A program made the position numbers and the translations under genes. Under the pieces are notes generated by a model. That model ran no database searches, had not been told where the DNA came from, and was given only the letters and a program-made list of their open reading frames with translations. From Klebsiella pneumoniae (lineage in GTDB: Bacteria; Myxococcota_A; UBA796; SXON01): DNA of 64,000 nucleotides. The stretch covers positions 1-64,000 of the forward strand of contig CAMAWH010000014.1 in NCBI GenBank assembly GCA_945861635.1, read 5' to 3'. The stretch's first letter is position 1. Each line of letters opens with the position of its first letter. Positions 27,781 to 34,539 of the stretch are shown piece after piece.

Positions 27781-28614
27781 CTACCCCTCCCCCTCTCCCT
27801 GCGCTTCGATTTCCGCAAGCCTCTCCCGGACGACCCGCCGCGCGATGCCCTGAAGTTGCGCGCGCACCGCCTCATCCACTGCGACCTCCACCATGTCCCG
27901 GAACGCCGGTGAGGTCGCCAATGCCTTGGCAAGGAGCGCCTCGACGACCTCCGGAAGGACCTCGAGGATCGCCCGCTCCATGGCCGGGCCGACGACTTCC
28001 GGATCGACGGAAACCGGTGGATGGACGCGAAAGTCACGCGGTAGGAACGTGGCAATACGTTCATCCCCTATCGATGTCAACGGCGCAGCTCCGGGCGGCG
28101 CGGACGGCGCGATCGGGACGCCTGCGGGCGTCGGACCCGGGCTGGGCGCCCGGTTGCCGGGCACCCCATCGATTTCCGGGGTCAGGACGCCTTCATACGT
28201 GACGGCGCGGTCGGCGTCTTCCGGCATTTCAGCAGGTGTTTCGAGCCCGAGGGGTCCGAACGCGCCCTCAAGATGGCGGCGAAGGACATCCACCGTGAAG
28301 GGCTTGCTGATCCGACCCGTGACGCCGGCTTCCGCGGCGCGATCAGCGTTGAACACCTCGAAACCGCCACACAGCAGGAATACCACGGCGTCCGGATGGC
28401 GAGCCTTGACCTGCCGAGAGAGATCGTACCCATTGCCCTTCGGAAACGTCACTGCGGCCAAAACTGCGGCGAAATCGTTTGCCTCGATGAGCCGCTCAGC
28501 ATCTCCGCCATCTTTGGCCAACACCAACCGGAACCCCGTACCGACAAGCGCCTGCTCCACGCGCGCGGCGGTGAGGGGTGCAGGATCGACGACGAGAACA
28601 ATCCGAGCGGCCAT
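27781..28614 (-). CDS. Receiver-domain protein lacking the phospho-acceptor aspartate
   Basis: 277 residues. Residues 1-120 have the CheY-like fold: IVLVVDP (one acidic-pocket Asp, D10), VLAAVTFPKGNGYDL and ISKPF with the conserved Lys105. At the phosphorylation site the sequence reads LAAV, so Ala54 stands where Asp is required, and the switch Thr/Ser is Cys83. It is therefore a pseudo-receiver, as in some myxobacterial motility proteins (AglZ, FrzS-type). A Pro/Ala-rich linker (about 135-190) leads to a C-terminal helical region (215-277) rich in E/V/A. It is divergent from the tRNA-Leu gene. Confidence 0.8.
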   Translation of the reverse strand: MAARIVLVVDPAPLTAARVEQALVGTGFRLVLAKDGGDAERLIEANDFAAVLAAVTFPKGNGYDLSRQVKARHPDAVVFLLCGGFEVFNADRAAEAGVTGRISKPFTVDVLRRHLEGAFGPLGLETPAEMPEDADRAVTYEGVLTPEIDGVPGNRAPSPGPTPAGVPIAPSAPPGAAPLTSIGDERIATFLPRDFRVHPPVSVDPEVVGPAMERAILEVLPEVVEALLAKALATSPAFRDMVEVAVDEAVRAQLQGIARRVVRERLAEIEAQGEGEG

Positions 28615-28697
28615 GGGTGCGAAGTCAACCAGTGGGAGGGAGGGCTGTCAATGCACGCCAGCCGTCCAATCAACCCAGCTGATCGTAACGCCGAATC

Positions 28698-28725
28698 TTG
28701 CCCGACCGCTCCAACGGTGTAAAAG
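28698..28725 (+). promoter_or_regulatory. Possible promoter of tRNA-Leu
   Basis: TTGCCC (28698-28703) and TAAAAG (28720-28725) are spaced 16 bp and end 25 bp before the mature tRNA start. Spacing and position suit a tRNA promoter; the -10 match is only partial. Confidence 0.4.
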
Positions 28726-28750
28726 GGTTGTGCGGCGATACGCAAGTCAC

Positions 28751-28836
28751 GGGGGCGTGGCGGAATGGTAGACGCAGCGGACTCAAAATCCGCCGGATGA
28801 AAGTCCTTGCGAGTTCAAGTCTCGCCGCCCCCACCA
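28751..28836 (+). tRNA. tRNA-Leu (anticodon CAA)
   Basis: The cloverleaf folds completely: acceptor GGGGGCG (28751-28757) with CGCCCCC (28826-28832), anticodon stem GCGGA/TCCGC around the loop CTCAAAA giving anticodon CAA (reads UUG), a long class II variable arm, T-arm GCGAG-TTCAAGT-CTCGC, discriminator A and an encoded CCA (28834-28836). The last bases CCCCCACCACAC (28828-28839) are shared with the ends of the dispersed repeats downstream, so this gene may be an integration site. Confidence 0.95.
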
Positions 28837-28838
28837 CA

Positions 28839-28901
28839 CTAGACGGCTGCGCGAGCCTGCGGCCTTCGACAGGTTCTACAGACCCTTCGGGAGTTCAAGC
28901 G
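28839..28901 (+). repeat. Array segment A: tRNA end to first GTTCAAGCG
   Basis: This stretch runs from the tRNA 3' end to GTTCAAGCG (28893-28901). Its start (ACTAGACGG) and end (TTCGGGAGTTCAAGCG) resemble the pieces that follow the ~130-bp repeats elsewhere (for example 42660-42722 and 40824-40903). It marks the left edge of the accessory array. Confidence 0.5.
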
Positions 28902-28945
28902 TCGAAGAGGCTGGCCCCCTGCGGGGCCACGGGTGACGATGCTCC

Positions 28946-29311
28946 GTGGCTTTCCCTTGCCCATGCTGCGGCTACCTCGTCTACGACGAGCCGCCCGGCT
29001 CGTACGACATCTGCCCGATCTGCGACTGGGAGGATGATCCGGTGCAACTGCGCTGGCCGGACTGGTCGGGGGGCGCGAACCATCCTTGCCTGATCGACGC
29101 GCAGCGGAACTTTGCGGACTGCGGCGCGAGCGATCCCACTTGCCGCGACCGGGTGCGGCCGCCCGCTCTCGAGGATCTGCGAGATCCCGGTTTCCACGCG
29201 ATCAGGGACGGGTCCTGCTTCGAACCTCGCGGCGTCAAGCAGGCGCCGTTTCCTTCGGACCCGACGTGGCTCTACTGGTGGCGGCCCTCGTTCTGGCGCC
29301 GGAAGGGGTAG
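28946..29311 (+). CDS. CPCC-family cysteine-rich protein
   Basis: 121 residues from GTG 28946. The N-terminus FPCPCCGYLVYDEPPGSYDICPICDWEDD matches the CPCC domain (PF14206-type): two CxxC-like pairs that probably bind zinc. The remainder contains NFADCGASDPTCRDRVRPP and a tryptophan-rich C-terminus. Such proteins are small, frequent in accessory regions, and without a proven function. It is the only plus-strand gene in the first module of the array and has no clear ribosome site. Confidence 0.75.
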   Translation: MAFPCPCCGYLVYDEPPGSYDICPICDWEDDPVQLRWPDWSGGANHPCLIDAQRNFADCGASDPTCRDRVRPPALEDLRDPGFHAIRDGSCFEPRGVKQAPFPSDPTWLYWWRPSFWRRKG

Positions 29312-29335
29312 GGGGCCACCAAGACCCGCGCGCAG

Positions 29336-29689
29336 TCACGACGCGTGATGCCGCGCCAGATCCGCCACGTCTCCGACTTCGACCTCTCCAACTGCACGCT
29401 CCAGCAGAAGCGCCGCGACCTGGAGAGGCGTGGCGGCGACGCCCTGCTTCCCGAGTTGCTCGGAGAGTTGCTCGAGTCGAGCCAGGGTCTGTTGCGCCAG
29501 CGGCAGAAGCCGACGCTCCGTCCACGCCGGGTCCGTGCCCCGCCCGCCTCCGACCGGCGCCCGGAACCGCGCACGCACCTCGGCCACGAGCTGCAGCGCC
29601 CCGAAGTATCCGCCTGTCGCCCGGACCTCGCCACGGCGCTCCGCTCGCAACCCCCTGGCGATCTTGTCCATGTTCAACTTTGGCTTCAT
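29336..29689 (-). CDS. Orphan array protein, second gene of a pair
   Basis: 117 residues with no recognised family. It begins MKPKLNMDKIARGLRAERRGEV, a basic amphipathic start, and continues as mixed helix with a leucine-rich segment (LLPLAQQTLARLEQLSEQLGKQG) that could mediate dimerisation. Its ATG overlaps the stop of the upstream gene by 4 bp, so the two are made together. The size, overlap and promoter layout are those of a toxin-antitoxin or similar two-part module, but no catalytic motif is visible. Confidence 0.6.
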   Translation of the reverse strand: MKPKLNMDKIARGLRAERRGEVRATGGYFGALQLVAEVRARFRAPVGGGRGTDPAWTERRLLPLAQQTLARLEQLSEQLGKQGVAATPLQVAALLLERAVGEVEVGDVADLARHHAS

Positions 29690-30069
29690 GGCACGTCCTC
29701 CCCGTAGTCTTGGATGGCGAAGTACTCATCGCCGATGACCAGGCCGATCTCCCCCTGGTTGGTCTCCCGGCCCATCGAGCGACAGAACGCCGCGAGCTTG
29801 GCGAGATTCCTTGTGTCCTCGATGACCTCGGTGCGCGTGTACACGTGAATGACCACGGGCTCGTCGAGGATCAGGGCTCCTCCACGTTCATCGTCCCGCC
29901 AGATTCCCCGCGCTTTCGGGTATGCCGTAGCGCCGCCGAATACCTCGCCCAGCAGCGACAGAGCGAGCTCGACCCAGCGATCCTGATCCACGGGCGTCTG
30001 CCCGTCCCGCTCGACGCTCGGCACGAAGAGGACGACCAGAACTCGTTTTCCGGCAGGCAGGAGGGGCAT
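29686..30069 (-). CDS. Orphan array protein, first gene of a pair
   Basis: 127 residues from ATG 30067-30069 (a GTG immediately before it, 30070-30072, is equally possible). It is an acidic, mainly beta-alpha protein with LILDEPVVIHVYTRTEVIED and GLVIGDEYFAIQDYGED, no cysteines in obvious motifs and no known family. The start lies directly next to a 16-bp palindrome and a near-consensus promoter placed so that the message would be leaderless. It is coupled to the downstream gene by ATGA. Confidence 0.6.
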   Translation of the reverse strand: MPLLPAGKRVLVVLFVPSVERDGQTPVDQDRWVELALSLLGEVFGGATAYPKARGIWRDDERGGALILDEPVVIHVYTRTEVIEDTRNLAKLAAFCRSMGRETNQGEIGLVIGDEYFAIQDYGEDVP

Positions 30070-30071
30070 CA

Positions 30072-30105
30072 CGATCTATATAGATCGATCCAACGGCGGC
30101 GTCAA
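30072..30105 (-). promoter_or_regulatory. Promoter with overlapping palindromic operator
   Basis: On the minus strand TTGACG (30105-30100), a 17-bp spacer and TATATA (30082-30077) form a near-consensus sigma70 promoter. The -10 element sits inside the perfect palindrome CGATCTATATAGATCG (30087-30072), a likely autoregulator site. Predicted transcription begins at or within a few bases of the start codon, giving a leaderless message. Confidence 0.65.
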
Positions 30106-30138
30106 CGTCATCCCGGGGTCACCGGGCGGCGTCCGGGC

Positions 30139-30319
30139 AGCCCACGCCCCACCCGCGCCCCGAGGTCCGTACCGACAATCTCCCTGTTGAACCGTTCGAA
30201 TTTCCCACGTTCTTCGGGGTTCGGGGCGAGGCAGAGAGTTCGAACCTGTTCTAATAGCTCCCACCATCTTCGCGACTCCCGGATAGTCGCGCTTCAACGG
30301 CAGGAAACGGGTTCAAGCG
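30139..30319. repeat. Array repeat copy R1 (to 30267) plus segment B ending GTTCAAGCG
   Basis: Copy of the ~130-bp array repeat (30139-30267) containing the internal inverted pairs CGCCCCGA/TCGGGGCG and GTTCGAA/TTCGAAC. It ends CTCCCACCATC, and the following segment ends at GTTCAAGCG (30311-30319). The reverse strand reads WWELLEQVRT... in one frame. The gap 30088-30447 holds only this element. Confidence 0.8.
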
Positions 30320-30447
30320 GAACGGACCCTCGTTGGATGAGGCTCCTCGTCGCCGCAGGGGATTGCTACTTCCAGGCCGATCATCTACCGGTTCAAGCAC
30401 CGCCCCGGATACCGTGCTCGCTGGACTCTCCGCACCGACCCCCGTGG

Positions 30448-30939
30448 TCAACCGATGTGGAGCCGCAGCGATCGGTCCCCGAACCGCGCCACCACCTCGA
30501 CCTCGCCGCCGAGCGCCTTCACGTATCGCTCGATGGTCGAGAGCTTCGTGTCCGCCCGAGCCTCCAGTCGCGACACTTCGGCCTGCGCCACGCCCATGGC
30601 GTCCGCAACCTCGACCTGAGACCTCCCGGCGAAGGTCCGGAGCTCGCGCATCGTGACGGTCAGTTGATTGACCGTCACGTCGTCCCCGCCCCGCGGAGGT
30701 TCGAGCTGATGGGCGCGGGCGTAGAGGAACTCCGGAGCGATGTCCAGTTCGTCGTTCCACGCCACGACCCCACGACGGATGTGCGCGAGCTTCCACACCT
30801 CGGGATCCCGGAGAGCCGCGAGGGGCCCCGCGAGATCGCCGGACAGGTCGGCGACTCCGTGCGTGCCGTCGTTGAAGGTGACGTCGAGCTTGAGCGAGTC
30901 GAGCGCCTTGACGCTCGTGATCTTGATGAGCTTCATCAT
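30448..30939 (-). CDS. DUF2442 domain fused to an XRE-type helix-turn-helix
   Basis: 163 residues. Residues 1-80 match the DUF2442 pattern (LDVTFNDGTHGVADLSGDLAGPLAALRDPEVWKLAHI, then VVAWNDELDIAPEFLY). Residues about 95-150 form a Cro/C1 helix-turn-helix (MRELRTFAGRSQVEVADAMGVAQAEVSRLEARADTKLSTIERYVKALGG). DUF2442 proteins are commonly encoded beside DUF4160 proteins, as here, and the pair is predicted to be a toxin-antitoxin-like module. The fused HTH suggests this partner is the antitoxin and autorepressor. Its ATG overlaps the DUF4160 stop (ATGA). Confidence 0.8.
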   Translation of the reverse strand: MMKLIKITSVKALDSLKLDVTFNDGTHGVADLSGDLAGPLAALRDPEVWKLAHIRRGVVAWNDELDIAPEFLYARAHQLEPPRGGDDVTVNQLTVTMRELRTFAGRSQVEVADAMGVAQAEVSRLEARADTKLSTIERYVKALGGEVEVVARFGDRSLRLHIG

Positions 30940-31166
30940 CCACCTCCGTAGGTGGCCCAGCGGGCCATGAGTTCTTGCGTGTTCGCCGCCACGTAGTCTC
31001 GAACCAATTCCACCTTCCTGCCGGGCAGCGAGCCGGCGTAGACAGATCCATCCCGGATGACCACGAGCACCTCGTCATCACCGTGGAAGGCGTGGACATG
31101 GGGCGGCGCGTGGTCCTTGAAGTACATGTAGATGTCGATGCCGTCGAAGGAGGCGAGCTGCGGCAC
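30936..31166 (-). CDS. DUF4160-family protein
   Basis: 76 residues from GTG 31164-31166. The sequence FDGIDIYMYFKDHAPPHVHAFHGDDEVLVVIRDGS is the DUF4160 signature (ixmyfxDHxPPHxHaxyg). The histidines may bind a metal or act in catalysis, but the activity is not established. The predicted transcription start from the promoter at 31173-31201 falls on the G of the GTG, so the message would be leaderless; an in-frame TTG two codons earlier is the alternative. It is the first gene of the module with the DUF2442-HTH gene. Confidence 0.75.
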   Translation of the reverse strand: MPQLASFDGIDIYMYFKDHAPPHVHAFHGDDEVLVVIRDGSVYAGSLPGRKVELVRDYVAANTQELMARWATYGGG

Positions 31167-31172
31167 CAGCAA

Positions 31173-31201
31173 ACTATAGCGTCGGAGACATATAGCGTCA
31201 A
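31173..31201 (-). promoter_or_regulatory. Near-consensus promoter of the DUF4160/DUF2442 pair
   Basis: On the minus strand TTGACG (31201-31196), 17 bp, TATAGT (31178-31173). The start codon GTG begins seven bases after the -10 element, predicting a leaderless transcript. The rest of 31202-31416 shows nothing else recognisable. Confidence 0.7.
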
Positions 31202-31416
31202 GGGCATATACGGCCCCGCGAGCGTCACCCCGCGCTGATGAACACCACGTCCCCGGCGTGGTAGGAACCTCGAATGGCGCCGTTCTCCACCCAGCACGTC
31301 GAGACCAGCGGCGGTCAAGGCACGCCCCCGCGGCTGGGATCGCGGAACTGCACCCGGTCACCGCGGCGATCGTCCGCCGTTGTATCGAGCGCGGCTGGCT
31401 CCGGCCCGGACTCACG

Positions 31417-31872
31417 ATGACTGGCAGATGGCTGGTTCTCGCCGTGACCGAGGCCGGTTGCGACGCGACGGCCGGCTGGTACCCCGAGTGCCCCGCGACC
31501 CCAACGTGCTCGCTCCACAGCTGCGCCACCGACGACATCGACGACGGCGCCGCCTGCTGCATCGCGGCCGAGGGAATGGGCCTCGACGACGATGCCGCGG
31601 CCGATCTGGCGCGGGGGTGCGACCCCGACGCGATGTCCTGCGATCCGGAGGACTACATCGAGGCCGCAGCCGTCTGTGCCGCCCAGGTCGCGGGGCTTGG
31701 CATCGGCGCTGGATCGTGCTCGGGCAGCCTCCAGGTGCACGCAACGGACGGCCAGGTCGGGTGGCTCGTCCAGAACGCGCACGCCCCGGACTGCAGCACC
31801 GGCGACTGTCTCGAGGTGGACGCCGTCACCGGGTCCGCAGACACCGGCTCAGCGTGCGCATGGGCGAATTGA
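31417..31872 (+). CDS. Cysteine-rich, probably exported protein
   Basis: 151 residues from ATG 31417. A short hydrophobic N-terminus (WLVLAVTEAGCDA) may be a weak leader. The rest is acidic and has about eighteen cysteines arranged in clusters (CPATPTCSLHSC, DDGAACC, GCDPDAMSCDP, APDCSTGDCLE), the look of disulfide-bonded secreted proteins common in myxobacteria. No family is recognised. It is oriented opposite to the neighbouring toxin-antitoxin-like pair and sits in the second module of the array. Confidence 0.45.
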   Translation: MTGRWLVLAVTEAGCDATAGWYPECPATPTCSLHSCATDDIDDGAACCIAAEGMGLDDDAAADLARGCDPDAMSCDPEDYIEAAAVCAAQVAGLGIGAGSCSGSLQVHATDGQVGWLVQNAHAPDCSTGDCLEVDAVTGSADTGSACAWAN

Positions 31873-32042
31873 CGGTCAGCACCGCGTGCTGCATGTGTGT
31901 CGGTCGATCATGCAGGAGTGGAATCGGCGCTGAAGACCGCGAGGCGGGAGCCCTCGCCGAGCTGCGAGAACGGTGGCAGGCGCGGGGGATCGACCCCGAC
32001 AGGTAGGCCGACTCGCCGCCGTTGGCTCAGCACCTGCTGGCG

Positions 32043-32304
32043 AGCCCCCGCCCCACCCGCGCCCCGAGGTCCGTGCCGACTATCTCCCCGTTTAACCGTG
32101 CGAATTTCCCACGTTCTTCGGCATTCGGGGCGAGGCAAAAAGTTCGAACTTGTTCCAATAACCCCCACCACACTTGCAAGCCGTGGACTTCCCGGCGGCG
32201 AACCGGAAAGATCGCGTTCAAGCGGAGGGGAAGGGCGACGAAACGAGCGGGCCAGAATGGCCAAGTCCGGGCGGTTCTCTGCCGGGTATCTCAGCGTTCA
32301 AGCG
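32043..32304. repeat. Array repeat copy R2 (to 32173) plus two segments ending GTTCAAGCG
   Basis: R2 occupies 32043-32173 and ends CCCCCACCACAC (32162-32173), identical to the tRNA-Leu end. Two segments follow, each ending GTTCAAGCG (32216-32224 and 32296-32304). On the minus strand a frame from a TTG at 32221 to a stop at 32027 encodes 64 residues including WWGLLEQVRT. The intergenic region 31873-32362 holds nothing else recognisable. Confidence 0.8.
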
Positions 32305-32362
32305 GGCTCGACGTCCCGCGAATCGTGCGGGATCGCGCGCAAACCCTGACCGCGCCTCCGGC

Positions 32363-33391
32363 TCAGTGCCCGTGCCGGTGGTGCAGGTCGGGCCGGTGCG
32401 CGTGTTCGTGGGCAAGCTCCGAGTGATGGTGTCGGTGGCAGTGCCACCCCTTCACCGCGTCGTGACCGTGCGCGTGGTGGCCGTCGTCGTGCCGGTGCCA
32501 GTGTGTGTGGAGCATCGGTTCGTGGGTGTGCGCGTGCGCGTGGCGGTCGCCGAAGAGCAGGGTCAGCGCGCCCACCATCAGCGCCCCAGCGCCAATCTGG
32601 GCGGCGAGGACGGGCTCACCGAGGAGCAGCCACGCGAAGCCGACCCCAAGGAACGGCGCCGTTGCGAAGAACATCTGAGCCCGCGTCGCACCGAGCTGCT
32701 GCGCTCCGGCGACGTACAGCACGATGGAGGCGCCGTAGGACAGCATCCCTACGAGGATCGCGACCCCCAGCGAGGGGCTGACCGCGGGTACCCCCTCCAG
32801 GATGATGCCGAGCGAGAGGTTGAAGATGCCCGCACCGAGCCCCTTCACGAAGGTCGTCTGCGCGGGCGTGTAGCCCGCGATGACCGCCGTGAGGTTGTTG
32901 TCGAGCCCCCAGGCGAAGCAGCCGCCGGCGACGAGAAGAGCCGCGTGCCAGGCGCCGAAGCCCTCGGGCGAGGCGAGGAGCACGCTCGCCGCCCAGACCA
33001 GCGCAGCCGCGGCCCAAGTCCGGCGATCGACGTGCTCCCTGAAGAACGCCCAGCCGAGGATCGCGGTCGCGGGCGCCTCCAGGTTCAACCAGAGCGCCAC
33101 CGACGCGGCGGGCGCCGCACGGAGGCCGAGAAGCACGAGCACGGGCCCGATCACCCCGCCGAACAGGACCGCCGCCAGCAGGCGCGGCACATCCTCCCGC
33201 CGTCGCGCCGCCGGGGCGTGACCGGTCAAGGCCCACGGCGCGGTGCCGAGCGCAGCACCGAGGTAGAACAGCCCCGCGAGCGTGAGCGGCCCAATCCCAT
33301 CGAGCAATGCTCGGGCGACTGGCGTGCTGGCACCGAACAGCGCGGCCGCGACGAGGCACCAGGCGACGGGGGCAGCGAAAGGGAGGCTCAC
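32363..33391 (-). CDS. EamA/DMT-family transporter with histidine-rich C-terminal tail
   Basis: 342 residues from GTG 33389-33391, which overlaps the stop of the upstream outer-membrane factor gene (GTGA). About ten membrane helices in two EamA repeats (SLPFAAPVAWCLVAAALFGA...; AALLVAGGCFAWGLDNNLTA...) identify a drug/metabolite transporter superfamily exporter. The last ~60 residues are cytoplasmic-type and contain 24 histidines, including the string HCHRHHH. This suggests binding of a soft or transition metal and fits the efflux operon. EamA proteins with such tails are known next to metal resistance genes, but the transported metal is not shown by the sequence. Confidence 0.85.
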   Translation of the reverse strand: MSLPFAAPVAWCLVAAALFGASTPVARALLDGIGPLTLAGLFYLGAALGTAPWALTGHAPAARRREDVPRLLAAVLFGGVIGPVLVLLGLRAAPAASVALWLNLEAPATAILGWAFFREHVDRRTWAAAALVWAASVLLASPEGFGAWHAALLVAGGCFAWGLDNNLTAVIAGYTPAQTTFVKGLGAGIFNLSLGIILEGVPAVSPSLGVAILVGMLSYGASIVLYVAGAQQLGATRAQMFFATAPFLGVGFAWLLLGEPVLAAQIGAGALMVGALTLLFGDRHAHAHTHEPMLHTHWHRHDDGHHAHGHDAVKGWHCHRHHHSELAHEHAHRPDLHHRHGH

Positions 33392-34539
33392 GGGATCAGC
33401 GTATCCGTGCCCTCCGCCAGCGCGGCGGCGATGCGGGCCTCGGCGACCGCAGCCCGCGCCTCGACCCACGCCCGCCGCCCTTCCAGCGCGCGGGCACGCA
33501 GCAGCGTCGCCGCCGCGATGTCGAGTTCGCCGGCCTGCCACGCCACCTCGACGCCCGCGAGGATGGTGCTCGCATCCTCGGCCGGGTCGTCGCCGAGGAG
33601 CGCCTCGAGCGGTTCAAGGTCGCGTATCTGCTCGGACGACGCACCCTGCTCCGCGGTCGCGCGCGCCGACAGGCTCGCTGCTTCGGACTCGGCGCGGGCG
33701 AGATCGCCTCGGGCGCTCCCGCGACCGGCGGGATTGCGCTGCCACAAGGGGACTTCGACGCCGAGCGTGGGGCCGACGGCCGTTCGACCCGCGTCGTTCT
33801 CGTAGAACACGCCGATCTCCACAGCAGGGACCGTGGCCGCCCGCTCCCGTGCCAAGGCGGCGCGGGCCGCGTCTACGGCCGCCTCGGCGGCACGCACGTC
33901 GTCACGCACCCCAGCAGTTCCCGGCGCTGGCGCTGCAGCGAGCGGATCACCTTGGGCGGCCGCCCCGGGATCCCCGGTGAGGGCCGCCAGCGCCGCCCTT
34001 GCCTCCGCGAGCGAGGCGCGAGCGCGCAGCAACAACCCGACGGCCCGGGCCTCCTCCAACCGGGCGAGGCGCACCTCGAAGTCGGCGGACTCCCCGGCCG
34101 CAACGCGCTTCATCGCGGCCTCGCGCAGCCGCGTCGCGCCGGCCAGTTCGTCGGCGGAGATCTCCACGCCGGCCTCGGCCACTGCCGCGCGCAGCCAGGC
34201 GCGCCGGGCATCCGCGGCCGTCACGAGCCGCGCACGGTCCCGAGCCGCCAGGGCAACGTCCAGGGAGGCGCGTGCGCTGCGGGCGGCCGCGAGGCCCTCT
34301 CCCGAGAGCGACAACGGCTGGCTGGCTTCCAGCTCCAGCCGCTCGTCGCCCAGCCTGCCGCTGACTCGCGGGTTGTGACGGAGCCAGGAGGCACCGGCCA
34401 AGGCGCCCTCTCCGGCCTCCACCCGTGCCTCGGCCGCCGCCAGGGCGGGGTCGTGAGCGAGTGCGGCCTTCACGGTCTCGGCGGGCGTCATCGCCGCCGC
34501 CGTGCCGCCAAGAAACAGGGTGGCAAGGAGCAGGATCAC
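33388..34539 (-). CDS. TolC-like outer-membrane factor of the metal efflux system
   Basis: 383 residues. A signal peptide (MILLLATLFLGGTAAA) is followed by long amphipathic helices rich in Ala/Arg/Glu, in two repeats as in TolC/CusC outer-membrane channels (EARVEAGEGALAGASWLRHNPRVSG; AEAAVDAARAALARERAATVPAVEIGVFYEND; PLWQRNPAGRGSARGDLARAESEA). The VPLWQRN turn is typical of the second strand-helix junction in the CzcC subgroup. It is somewhat shorter than the usual 415-460 residues. The ATG overlaps the RND pump stop by 4 bp. Confidence 0.85.
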   Translation of the reverse strand: MILLLATLFLGGTAAAMTPAETVKAALAHDPALAAAEARVEAGEGALAGASWLRHNPRVSGRLGDERLELEASQPLSLSGEGLAAARSARASLDVALAARDRARLVTAADARRAWLRAAVAEAGVEISADELAGATRLREAAMKRVAAGESADFEVRLARLEEARAVGLLLRARASLAEARAALAALTGDPGAAAQGDPLAAAPAPGTAGVRDDVRAAEAAVDAARAALARERAATVPAVEIGVFYENDAGRTAVGPTLGVEVPLWQRNPAGRGSARGDLARAESEAASLSARATAEQGASSEQIRDLEPLEALLGDDPAEDASTILAGVEVAWQAGELDIAAATLLRARALEGRRAWVEARAAVAEARIAAALAEGTDTLIP

